Part shown: positions 16,967-24,541 of the stretch, one piece after another
Numbering within the stretch: position 1 is the first letter of the stretch
How the letters are laid out: every line of letters begins with the position of its first letter
Source of the DNA: Pedobacter lusitanus
Lineage (GTDB): Bacteria; Bacteroidota; Bacteroidia; Sphingobacteriales; Sphingobacteriaceae
Assembly (NCBI RefSeq): GCF_040026395.1
Contig: NZ_CP157278.1
Coordinates: 4,960,001-5,024,000, forward strand
Direction: 5' to 3'
Length of the DNA: 64,000 bases
The notes under the pieces: model-generated
Seen by the model: only the letters and a program-made list of their open reading frames with translations
What the model was told of the DNA's origin: nothing
Database searches by the model: none
Position numbers and translations under genes: made by a program

Positions 16967-18025
16967 ATGAAAAATACAACACAATTGTTAAAGCAATTGA
17001 ACATTGATTATCCCGTAATCCAGGGAGCTATGTTAGGCGTTTCCACGCCGAAAATGGCTGCCGAAGTATCGCAGGCAGGTGGTTTGGGTACTTTGGCTGC
17101 TGGCGGTTTATCGCCTGAAAAAACGATACAGCTGATCAGGGAAACCAAACAGTATACGGCTAAAAAATTTGCGGTCAATCTTTTTGCTCATGATGTACCC
17201 CGGGAGATAGATATTCAGGACTTTAATCATATGCAGGATTTCTTACAGGCCTACTGTAAAACCAATCAGCTTCCTTTTGAACTTAAAAAACCAGAAGATC
17301 TGCATTTCTATAGTTATCAGGATCAGATTGATATACTGATTGATGAAAAAATTCCTGTGGTCAGTTTTACATTTGGCATGCTTAACCCGGCAGCTATTGC
17401 TGCTTTAAAGAAAAACAACAGCCAGTTGATTGGTACGGCAACCGCTGTACAGGAAGCTATAGCGCTGGAACAAAGTGGAGTAGATATGATCACTGCACAG
17501 GGGGTGGAAGCCGGAGGACACAGAGGGTCTTTTTTAAATCCGGATCAGTTACCGCAGATTGGTGCAATGTCCCTGACTCCGTTGATTACAGATGCTGTTA
17601 AGATTCCTGTACTTGCAGCAGGCGGGATTTCCAGCAATAAAGCATTGAAGGCTGCCATATTACTTGGTGCTGCCGGGGTGCAGGTAGGGAGTTTATTTAT
17701 ACCTGCTGATGAAAGCATGGCAGCAGAATGTTATAAAAATGCTGTTTTAAACGCTGCTGATGAAGATACTCAACTGACCCGCGCCTTTTCGGGAAGATGG
17801 GCGAGAGGACTCAGCAATGCTTTCATGAAAGCTGTAGAAAAATCAGGGCTTAAAATTCCGGAATATGTAGTACAGAATAGCCTGACATCGGCCTTGCGTA
17901 GTTATGCACAGCAAAACAATCTGAAAGATTTTATCTCCATGTGGGCAGGGCAATCCTCTTCAAAAGCGGTAAGAGGAAAAACCAGAGATATTTTTGCCGC
18001 ATTGGTGAAAGATGGCTGGGAATGA
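16967..18025 (+). CDS. nitronate monooxygenase / enoyl reductase II-like FMN enzyme
   Basis: About 352 residues of the NMO (2-nitropropane dioxygenase) TIM barrel. The opening Y-P-V-I-Q-G-A-M, the G-V-E-A-G-G-H-R-G segment carrying the catalytic histidine, and V-L-A-A-G-G-I-S for FMN phosphate binding are all present. Members oxidise alkyl nitronates such as propionate 3-nitronate; the related FabK reduces enoyl-ACP. The upstream in-frame ATG at 16946 gives an unusual hydrophobic lead, so the start at 16967, just before K-N-T-T-Q-L-L-K, is preferred. It precedes a VOC gene by 27 bases. Confidence 0.85.
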   Translation: MKNTTQLLKQLNIDYPVIQGAMLGVSTPKMAAEVSQAGGLGTLAAGGLSPEKTIQLIRETKQYTAKKFAVNLFAHDVPREIDIQDFNHMQDFLQAYCKTNQLPFELKKPEDLHFYSYQDQIDILIDEKIPVVSFTFGMLNPAAIAALKKNNSQLIGTATAVQEAIALEQSGVDMITAQGVEAGGHRGSFLNPDQLPQIGAMSLTPLITDAVKIPVLAAGGISSNKALKAAILLGAAGVQVGSLFIPADESMAAECYKNAVLNAADEDTQLTRAFSGRWARGLSNAFMKAVEKSGLKIPEYVVQNSLTSALRSYAQQNNLKDFISMWAGQSSSKAVRGKTRDIFAALVKDGWE

Positions 18026-18052
18026 ATTTAACGAATTTAAAAACGCAGGATT

Positions 18053-18436
18053 ATGGCAATGTTCAAAGATGTAAATGCCTTTAGTGGCTTCTCTGTATTC
18101 GATATACCCACTGCAATAGATTTTTATGAACATAAGCTGGGGCTGAAAACTTCCCGGACTATGGAGCAGCTGGTGCTTCATCCCGGAGGTGGAGGAACTA
18201 TATTTGTTTATGCTAAACCCAACCATGTACCCGCAACTTACACTGTACTTAATTTTCCGGTTGATGATTTGAAAAATGCTATGGATGAATTAAGCAAAAG
18301 GGGTATAGAATTTATCATTTATGATGAAGAAGATTTTAAAACTGATGAGTATGGCGTTTTTCATGGGGGTGGCCCGAAAATAGCCTGGTTTAAAGATCCC
18401 TCCGGTAATATTTTATCTGTTCTTGAAAAACAGTAG
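18053..18436 (+). CDS. VOC-family (glyoxalase-like) protein
   Basis: 127 residues with the two beta-alpha-beta-beta-beta units of the vicinal-oxygen-chelate fold: F-S-V-F-D-I-P-T-A-I-D-F-Y-E at the first unit and W-F-K-D-P-S-G-N-I-L near the end, with the terminal glutamate a potential metal ligand. The family includes glyoxalase I, dioxygenases and resistance proteins; the function is open. It probably shares a transcript with the nitronate monooxygenase upstream, and both end at the hairpin at 18480. Confidence 0.85.
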   Translation: MAMFKDVNAFSGFSVFDIPTAIDFYEHKLGLKTSRTMEQLVLHPGGGGTIFVYAKPNHVPATYTVLNFPVDDLKNAMDELSKRGIEFIIYDEEDFKTDEYGVFHGGGPKIAWFKDPSGNILSVLEKQ

Positions 18437-18479
18437 TGTTTAGGTCTGCAGCAGAAATGATCTGGCGCAGAAAGCTTGT

Positions 18480-18512
18480 ATCAGCATCAGCTGTTGATCA
18501 GCTGATGCTGAT
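18480..18512. terminator. bidirectional terminator hairpin
   Basis: Perfect 14-base arms (18480-18493 and 18499-18512) with a 5-base loop, placed between the convergent VOC (plus) and Dabb (minus) genes. The stem is strong, but the flanking T-runs are short. Confidence 0.75.
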
Positions 18513-18518
18513 GATTTG

Positions 18519-18815
18519 CTAAATAGCGTCGTAGATTACTACTTTTTCAAATAATACTCTGAATTCATCCAGAAAGGCTTTATGTACAGGGTGCACCTGA
18601 TATACATCATGCGCAGCAAGATCTTCAAAGAATAACACTAAAGAAAAAGTGTAGGTTGTATCAACTACAGCACGCTCAATAGGTGCGGGAACTCCAGCAT
18701 GAAGAGATTTTATAACTTCAATGCTCTCTAAAGATTGTAGTCCGTTTCTGAATGCTTTTTTTTGATCTTCAGTGGTATCAGCTTTTAACCAGAATAAAAC
18801 GTGATGTGCTATCAT
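18519..18815 (-). CDS. Dabb (stress-responsive alpha/beta barrel) domain protein
   Basis: 98 residues forming one dimeric alpha/beta-barrel (Dabb) domain, with H-H-V-L-F-W at the N-terminus and H-P-V-H-K-A-F near the end. Proteins of this size are stress-induced in plants and bacteria; some act as small cyclases, most have no known reaction. The gene is monocistronic with a TACATTTG box upstream. Confidence 0.85.
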   Translation of the reverse strand: MIAHHVLFWLKADTTEDQKKAFRNGLQSLESIEVIKSLHAGVPAPIERAVVDTTYTFSLVLFFEDLAAHDVYQVHPVHKAFLDEFRVLFEKVVIYDAI

Positions 18816-18840
18816 AGTATCTATTTTTAATTTTTTTATG

Positions 18841-18848
18841 CAAATGTA
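18841..18848 (-). promoter_or_regulatory. candidate -7 box for the Dabb gene
   Basis: The minus strand reads TACATTTG followed by C, matching TAnnTTTG with its preferred next base, 26 bases before the start codon. No -33 TTTG is visible at 17 to 23 bases. Confidence 0.4.
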
Positions 18849-18926
18849 ATAACCTCCATGAGCTTATCAGGGAATAGTTAACATTGTTTTTTAAATCTTA
18901 TATTTATGTATTAAAAAAAGAATCAA

Positions 18927-19910
18927 ATGATAAAACTTGGTCTTCTTCTAACCAATCAGTATAGATTATTGAGTGTAGCCGCTATACTAGACGTTTTTGA
19001 AACTGTAAATAAACTTTATCTCCAGGACGGCCACCCTGCAGCTTTTCAGATTGATTTGTTTTGCAGTGATAATCATCTGCTCAGCAAGCCCGGAACTTAT
19101 TTTTATGGGTATCAGCCGCTGTCTATACAGAGCCCTTCAAAACAGGATCTGATTTTGATTCCTTCTTTTATCAATGAAGATATCAAACATGCAATCGCTG
19201 AAAATTATGCTGCAGTTGGCTGGTTAAATCAGCAATACCAGGAAGGGGCAGAGCTGGCCAGTTTCTGTACCGGAGCTTTTTTACTGGGCGCAACAGGATT
19301 ACTGAACGGTAAAATTGCCACTACCCATGTAGACGCCTGCACTGAATTTGCCATTGCATTTCCGGAAGTCAGTCTTCAGGCTGATAAAACGGTCACCCAG
19401 GACGGCAGGTTATACACCAGCGGTGGGGCAACTTCAAGTTTTCACCTGATGCTGCATCTGTTGCAGATACATTGCGGTAATTTAATTGCCATTAAGATTG
19501 CTAAACTGTTTGCTATCGATATGGACAGACATACCCAGTCTTATTTCAATACTTTTCAGATTTCAAGAAAGCATAATGATGATCTGGTAGCCATGGCACA
19601 GCAAAAGATAGAAACTGCTTATCATAATACCGGTACCATTGAAGAAATGATCAAAGATATCCCGGCAAGCAGAAGAAATATTGTGCGTCGTTTTAAACAG
19701 GTGACCGGGATTACGCTGATTGAGTACTTACAGCAGACCCGTATTGAGGCTGCAAAAAAATTACTGGAACAAACTGTGGAACAAATGACGGAAGTAATTT
19801 ATAAATCAGGATATAACGATCCTAAAGCTTTCCGGAAAGTTTTCAGAAAGACTGTGGGAATGACTCCCAGTGAATACCGGGATAAATTTTATCTGGGTAC
19901 CAGGGCCTGA
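18927..19910 (+). CDS. GlxA-type transcriptional regulator (DJ-1/PfpI domain plus AraC HTH)
   Basis: 327 residues. The first 190 form a DJ-1/PfpI-like amidotransferase-fold domain with a nucleophile-elbow cysteine (C114 in S-F-C-T-G-A). The C-terminal 100 are an AraC/XylS double helix-turn-helix ending in the usual G-Y-N-D-P-K-A-F-R-K-V-F-R and G-M-T-P-S-E-Y-R. GlxA-family regulators respond to small metabolites and usually activate adjacent catabolic genes. A phosphodiesterase gene follows 6 bases later, so they are likely cotranscribed. Confidence 0.9.
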   Translation: MIKLGLLLTNQYRLLSVAAILDVFETVNKLYLQDGHPAAFQIDLFCSDNHLLSKPGTYFYGYQPLSIQSPSKQDLILIPSFINEDIKHAIAENYAAVGWLNQQYQEGAELASFCTGAFLLGATGLLNGKIATTHVDACTEFAIAFPEVSLQADKTVTQDGRLYTSGGATSSFHLMLHLLQIHCGNLIAIKIAKLFAIDMDRHTQSYFNTFQISRKHNDDLVAMAQQKIETAYHNTGTIEEMIKDIPASRRNIVRRFKQVTGITLIEYLQQTRIEAAKKLLEQTVEQMTEVIYKSGYNDPKAFRKVFRKTVGMTPSEYRDKFYLGTRA

Positions 19911-19916
19911 TCGGAA

Positions 19917-20630
19917 ATGAAGAACAAAATAACCAGAGTTATTGCACATCGTGGTGCATTTAAGAAAAATAACTTCCCGGAGAATTCAATCGCTTCATTG
20001 AAAGAAGCGATCAGGTTGAAATGTTACGGGTCCGAGTTTGACGTCCATCTTACAAAAGATCATATAATTGTAGTTAATCATGATGATGATTTTCTGGGGA
20101 TGCCGATTGCACTTTCTACCTATGCCGAATTGAGGCAAAAAACGCTACATAATGGGGAACACCTTCCAACACTCGAAGACTATCTGAAAGAAGGGATGAA
20201 GCAGAATGAAACCAAACTGATTCTTGAAATCAAAGTTGCACCAAACCTTCCGGCTACTTTACAGCTTACTGATGCAGTGTTTGAAATGGTACAGCGATCA
20301 GGTGCAGGCCCATGGATAGAATATATCAGTTTTAGTTATGAAGCGCTTTTAAGAATATTGCATCATGATCCGGCGGCCAAAACAGCATTTCTGGCCGAAA
20401 TTGATGATGAGCTGCCAGTAGAAACATTAAAAAGAGATCATATTCTGCAGCTTGATTATGACTACAAAATATATCAGGAGGGGGACTGGTTTAACAGCGC
20501 GCATCAATCGGGAATGACTGTCAATGCATGGACTGTCAATGAAAAAGCCGATATGTTAGCATTGATGGCTAACGATATCGACTTTATCACGACTAATGAA
20601 CCGGAATTACTTTTTAGCCTGTTATCATAG
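19917..20630 (+). CDS. glycerophosphodiester phosphodiesterase family protein
   Basis: 237 residues of the GDPD TIM barrel. The catalytic residues fit the family: H11-R12, E22, E40, D42 and H55 (N-H-D-D-D). These enzymes split glycerophosphodiesters into glycerol-3-phosphate and an alcohol using a divalent metal. No signal peptide is present, so it is cytoplasmic like UgpQ. It follows the GlxA-like regulator by 6 bases, and its stop lies two bases from the stop of the convergent LCP gene. Confidence 0.85.
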   Translation: MKNKITRVIAHRGAFKKNNFPENSIASLKEAIRLKCYGSEFDVHLTKDHIIVVNHDDDFLGMPIALSTYAELRQKTLHNGEHLPTLEDYLKEGMKQNETKLILEIKVAPNLPATLQLTDAVFEMVQRSGAGPWIEYISFSYEALLRILHHDPAAKTAFLAEIDDELPVETLKRDHILQLDYDYKIYQEGDWFNSAHQSGMTVNAWTVNEKADMLALMANDIDFITTNEPELLFSLLS

Positions 20631-20632
20631 TC

Positions 20633-21619
20633 TTAACGTGCAGGAGCAATGTTTTTATAGATAAAATTATGAATCGATGCGGTAGTTGCTTTCAGATCTG
20701 CAGATAAATACCAGATGTTATTTACCCTGATCCCTTTACTGGAAGAATCCAGTGGGAACCTGGCTTGCTCAATACCTTTGCTTTTTGAATTTAGGATATC
20801 TCCGCCTATTTTAAATAAGTTCATTCCGGATAAACTGGTTTCCATATTTGGTAAAATCTGATTCATGAAAACCGGGTATAACTCCGGACCCGAACCCTTC
20901 ATTTTATTGAATAGGGCAACTAATACGGTTCTTTGTCTTTCAGTTCTTTCATAATCACCACGACCAACAGCCCTGATTCTGGTATAGGCTACGGTTTGTC
21001 TGCCGGTTAATTTCTGAAGACCAGGACTGGTGACATCAACCGGTGGGATATTCTCAATAATAGAGACCTCTTTCAGATAATTATTCAGGAAGGGAATCTC
21101 TTCAGGTTTAACATTGATTTCTACTCCGCCAAGAGCGTCAATCATTTTGGCTGTACCAAAAAAATCAACATTGATATAATCCTGAATATCCATATCGAAA
21201 TTCTGATTGATGGTCTTAATAGCCAGCTGAGGGCCTCCTAAAGCAAATGCTGCATTGATCTTGTCCATCCCTTTGCCTTCAATGTTAACATAGGTATCTC
21301 TCAAAATAGAAGACATTTTGATTTTTTTAGTGACCTGGTCTATAGTGATAATCATAATCACATCAGAATTTCCTTCGTCCTCTTTATTTCTTCTGTCTAC
21401 TGCAAAAAGAGCAATATTTATTGGCGGACTGGCAATAGCAGAAATTCTTTTCTGAGTTTTTGGGGAAATCCCCAGTGCGGCCGGAGTTTTAATTAATTTA
21501 ACCACAGTACGGGGCTTTGCTGCCTCAGTATTATTGCTGTTAACTGCTAAAGTATCCTGGGCAGAAACCGCTAAAGATAGGGTGCTTAACAGCAGTAAGC
21601 TGAATAGAAAATGTTTCAT
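20633..21619 (-). CDS. LytR-CpsA-Psr (LCP) family protein
   Basis: About 328 residues. A signal peptide (M-K-H-F-L-F then a leucine-rich core ending A-V-S-A-Q) starts at the ATG at 21619, seven codons inside the longest frame. The LCP domain spans about 75-240 with the conserved D-R-R-N, S-I-L-R-D-T-Y and, later, Y-T-R-I-R and G-D-Y-E-R-T-E-R-Q-R segments that bind polyprenyl pyrophosphate. In Gram-positive bacteria LCP proteins attach glycopolymers to peptidoglycan. In this phylum the role is little studied. Its placement directly before the exopolysaccharide island suggests a part in polysaccharide attachment; that is inference. Confidence 0.85.
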   Translation of the reverse strand: MKHFLFSLLLLSTLSLAVSAQDTLAVNSNNTEAAKPRTVVKLIKTPAALGISPKTQKRISAIASPPINIALFAVDRRNKEDEGNSDVIMIITIDQVTKKIKMSSILRDTYVNIEGKGMDKINAAFALGGPQLAIKTINQNFDMDIQDYINVDFFGTAKMIDALGGVEINVKPEEIPFLNNYLKEVSIIENIPPVDVTSPGLQKLTGRQTVAYTRIRAVGRGDYERTERQRTVLVALFNKMKGSGPELYPVFMNQILPNMETSLSGMNLFKIGGDILNSKSKGIEQARFPLDSSSKGIRVNNIWYLSADLKATTASIHNFIYKNIAPAR

Positions 21620-22259
21620 AATTATGGGGTAATAATTCAATTAATTATTTGTAATCTATTTACTATCTGCAAATTATGTGCTGTAATTGTAATCAGGACA
21701 TATTGTTTTGATGTTCAGGAGGCTTTGGCCTGCAGGCTGATTTTGCGTTTTTTGCTATCGGGGGTATAAATTTTACAGTTAGTTGAGATAATTCCCCTGA
21801 TTCTTTGTGATTGCGGGAATTTAGACCCGGGTTTGTTCCAGTTTAATACAATGATAACATTGGATGTCCGGATCGGGTAAAATCAGTCTCATCTTGCAAT
21901 TCTAAAGCTCCTGAATGAAATGTTTGCTTATAAATCCGGGGTTCAGGCAAAATAATTACGGGGATTAATAACCCGGGATATATTTTTTGTCAGCTAATCC
22001 CTCAGGAATTATGAGCAGTTTGAGATCTTGGCAGGATATTGGGAATATAGCATGCAGATTCAAAAGATATGAACTAACGGTAAAATATTTTATCAGAATT
22101 ATTAGTTATAAAACTGGTGTTTATTTTAATTCGTAATTGTTGAAAGGTTATATAACTTGCATGGTAATTGTAATGCTTTTGACAGGATCGGAACCATGAC
22201 TACAATTCAAATCAAAAAATCTCAAAATATTTTAATCTACAAATAATAGCTGGCTAAAA
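21620..22259. other. 640-base intergenic region ahead of the exopolysaccharide operon
   Basis: No credible protein or RNA gene was seen. The region separates the minus-strand LCP gene from the plus-strand receiver gene, so it must hold two divergent promoters. The only suggestion of a plus-strand promoter is an imperfect box, TAACTTGC, near 22150, within about 110 bases of the start. The length would accommodate a long regulated leader. Confidence 0.5.
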
Positions 22260-22661
22260 ATGGAAAATGTCTCATTTGAAAAAAAACAAATCTTAATAGT
22301 TGACGATGAGCCAAGTATTTTAAAGTTATTAAACTTCATTTTATCAAAGCAATACACTGTTCATGCAATGGAAAGTGGTTATAAAGCTCATTTGTGGCTT
22401 GAGGAAGGAAATTTCCCTGATATTATTATTCTGGATCTGCATATGCCACATTTTGATGGCACCTCTTTCCTTAAAAGTATCAAGATAAGCGGATATTACA
22501 GAGAAATTCCTGTTATCATCTTATCAGCTGCTGAAGATCTTGATCAGATCGTAGCGAATTTACCATTTGAAGTAGAGGCTTATTTCCCAAAACCATTTAA
22601 TCCGGAAAGCCTGAAAACGGAGATTGCTAAAGTACTGACCTCAATAACAACATCATTTTAA
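22260..22661 (+). CDS. single-domain response regulator (receiver only)
   Basis: 133 residues consisting of one CheY-like receiver domain with all key residues: D15-D16 for metal, D59 as phosphoacceptor, S89 and K111. There is no output domain, so it should act by protein contact. It is the first gene of the exopolysaccharide operon, 7 bases before a sugar transferase whose own N-terminal domain is a degenerate receiver. It may thus tune the initiating glycosyltransferase through phosphorylation by a kinase encoded elsewhere; this coupling is inference. No histidine kinase is found in the window. Confidence 0.9.
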   Translation: MENVSFEKKQILIVDDEPSILKLLNFILSKQYTVHAMESGYKAHLWLEEGNFPDIIILDLHMPHFDGTSFLKSIKISGYYREIPVIILSAAEDLDQIVANLPFEVEAYFPKPFNPESLKTEIAKVLTSITTSF

Positions 22662-22668
22662 ACAGATA

Positions 22669-23730
22669 ATGGACTATAATTATAAAGGAATCAGATTGGT
22701 TTACTGTGGCACTGAACTTTCTCCTGAATCAGGGGAGATTCTGGGCCAGGAGTATAATATTTTTCGGCTGGATGATCCATCTAAACTGGAAGCATATTTA
22801 AGCTCTTTATCCTTGTTCTCTACTCCTGATGTGATTATGATCGAGGTAGTTGATGAGGAGGTAGTCTTTTCTATTATTGCCAAAATTAAAAATAATCCGC
22901 TGACAAGCGGGCTGATCATTGTTTTAATGGCAAAGAAACCTGACGCTAAATTAAGAGCAAGGGCTATAAAAGCCAAGATACATGATTTGTATTTTCTTCC
23001 TTTTCAGATGGAAGATCTGAGAGACAGACTGAATTTTCTAATCAAATTCAAACTGATCAAACCAAACATTGAGCAGTTATCAGTGATTAAAAAACATAAG
23101 GAATATGATATTCCGGCAACCAAGCGGATTTTTGATATCGTGGCTGCAGGTGGAGTATTACTGGTATTATCACCTTTTCTTTTGATCGTAGCTCTGCTGA
23201 TTAAGCTGGATTCTAAAGGACCGGTTATCTATAAAAGTAAAAGGGTTGGTACCGGTTATAAAATATTTGACTTCTATAAATTCAGATCGATGAAAGCAGG
23301 GGCAGATCTTGAACTGAAAAATTTATCGGCACTGAATCAGTACGCTGATGATGGAAGTGGTACCAATGCTTTTGTGAAAATTAAGAATGATCCGCGTGTT
23401 ACTAAACTGGGGAATTTTTTAAGGAGTTCCAGTATTGATGAAATTCCGCAGTTGCTGAATGTGCTGAAAGGAGATATGTCTCTGGTAGGAAACAGACCGC
23501 TGCCCTTATATGAAGCTGAGATGTTAACCTCCAATGAATGGTCAATGCGTTTCTTAGGCCCTTCAGGTCTAACTGGTTTATGGCAGATCAGTAAAAGAGG
23601 AAAAGCTGATATGTCTGATACTGAAAGAAAAAAACTGGATAATTTTTATGCAAGAAATTACTCGGTCTGGTTTGATATGAGCATCATGTTAAGAACCTTC
23701 CCTGCCTTGTTCCAAAAAGAAAAAGTTTAA
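22669..23730 (+). CDS. pseudo-receiver / polyprenyl-phosphate sugar-1-phosphate transferase fusion
   Basis: 353 residues. Residues 1-130 look like a receiver fold but the phosphoacceptor position is a glutamate (E59 in V-I-M-I-E-V) and the conserved lysine is replaced (L110 in L-P-F). Residues 148-353 are a WcaJ/EpsE-type bacterial sugar transferase with one hydrophobic re-entrant helix (156-178), D-F-Y-K-F-R-S-M, S-I-D-E-I-P-Q-L-L-N-V and G-L-T-G-L-W-Q-I. This enzyme loads the first sugar phosphate on undecaprenyl phosphate. The usual multispanning N-terminal region of WcaJ is absent. It directly follows the free receiver gene. Confidence 0.9.
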   Translation: MDYNYKGIRLVYCGTELSPESGEILGQEYNIFRLDDPSKLEAYLSSLSLFSTPDVIMIEVVDEEVVFSIIAKIKNNPLTSGLIIVLMAKKPDAKLRARAIKAKIHDLYFLPFQMEDLRDRLNFLIKFKLIKPNIEQLSVIKKHKEYDIPATKRIFDIVAAGGVLLVLSPFLLIVALLIKLDSKGPVIYKSKRVGTGYKIFDFYKFRSMKAGADLELKNLSALNQYADDGSGTNAFVKIKNDPRVTKLGNFLRSSSIDEIPQLLNVLKGDMSLVGNRPLPLYEAEMLTSNEWSMRFLGPSGLTGLWQISKRGKADMSDTERKKLDNFYARNYSVWFDMSIMLRTFPALFQKEKV

Positions 23731-23826
23731 ACCCGGCAGCTTGTGCTCCCCAACAGAGGGGCTGGCCGGAAAGAACAATAAACAGATAAAATCAATTTAT
23801 AAATAATAACCTAAATTTACAATCAA

Positions 23827-24519
23827 ATGAAAAGAATATCTGCTCTCACAGTTTTTTTACTTTCGTTTCTTTGCCTGCAGGTATCTGCACAGGAGTCGAT
23901 TATCGGAGACATCAATTATGGTCAGCTGGAAAAATATATCCAGGCTGCAAAAGAAAATTACCCTAAACGTAAGATCCTTAAAGCACAGGAGGAAGCCATT
24001 AAAACTGGTATACCCATTGCACAGATTTCTTATCTTGATATGTTCAGTGCATCTTACTTTTATCGCCCTGGTGATAAACAGGCTATCAGTGGTCCGGGAC
24101 AGACAAATAATCCTTATATTGTAAATGGTATTCAATACGGAATCAGCTTTAACCTGGGTGCCTTTTTACAGAAACCATTTTTGGTTAAACGTGCAAAAGC
24201 GGATTATAAGGTAGCTAAGTTACAGACTGAAGATTATGATTATGCTTTGGTCAATGAGGTTAAAAAAAGATACTATACCTATATTCAGACTTTAAGCGAA
24301 CTGAAAATTAAAACCCAGACTGCACAGGACAATAATGGTGTAGCTGAAAATGCCCGCCGCAGATTTGAAAAAGGGGAGATTCCTTTGGATACCTATAACG
24401 GCAGCAGAGTTCAGTTATCGGATTCTAATTCTGCTAAAATACAGACTGAGGTGAATTATCTGAATGCAAAAGATGCATTGGAAGAAATAATTGGCAGGAA
24501 ACTTACTGATATAAAGTAA
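23827..24519 (+). CDS. short TolC-family-like periplasmic/outer-membrane protein
   Basis: 230 residues with a signal peptide (ending V-S-A-Q) and long helices resembling the TolC/outer-membrane-efflux family: Y-P-K-R-K-I-L-K-A-Q-E-E-A-I, then V-K-K-R-Y-Y-T-Y-I-Q-T-L-S-E-L-K, and A-R-R-R-F-E-K-G-E-I near the end. At half the normal length (about 430) it contains only one TolC repeat. It may form an assembly or an export accessory for the exopolysaccharide. No Wza-type polysaccharide export protein is present nearby, so it may fill that place; this is inference. Confidence 0.65.
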   Translation: MKRISALTVFLLSFLCLQVSAQESIIGDINYGQLEKYIQAAKENYPKRKILKAQEEAIKTGIPIAQISYLDMFSASYFYRPGDKQAISGPGQTNNPYIVNGIQYGISFNLGAFLQKPFLVKRAKADYKVAKLQTEDYDYALVNEVKKRYYTYIQTLSELKIKTQTAQDNNGVAENARRRFEKGEIPLDTYNGSRVQLSDSNSAKIQTEVNYLNAKDALEEIIGRKLTDIK

Positions 24520-24541
24520 TACAATTCAAGTTTATTACGAA

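Noticed and set aside
22137..22165. Possible promoter before the receiver gene
   Set aside because: TAACTTGC lacks one T of TAnnTTTG and the TTG upstream is at the wrong distance, so it is not listed as a feature.
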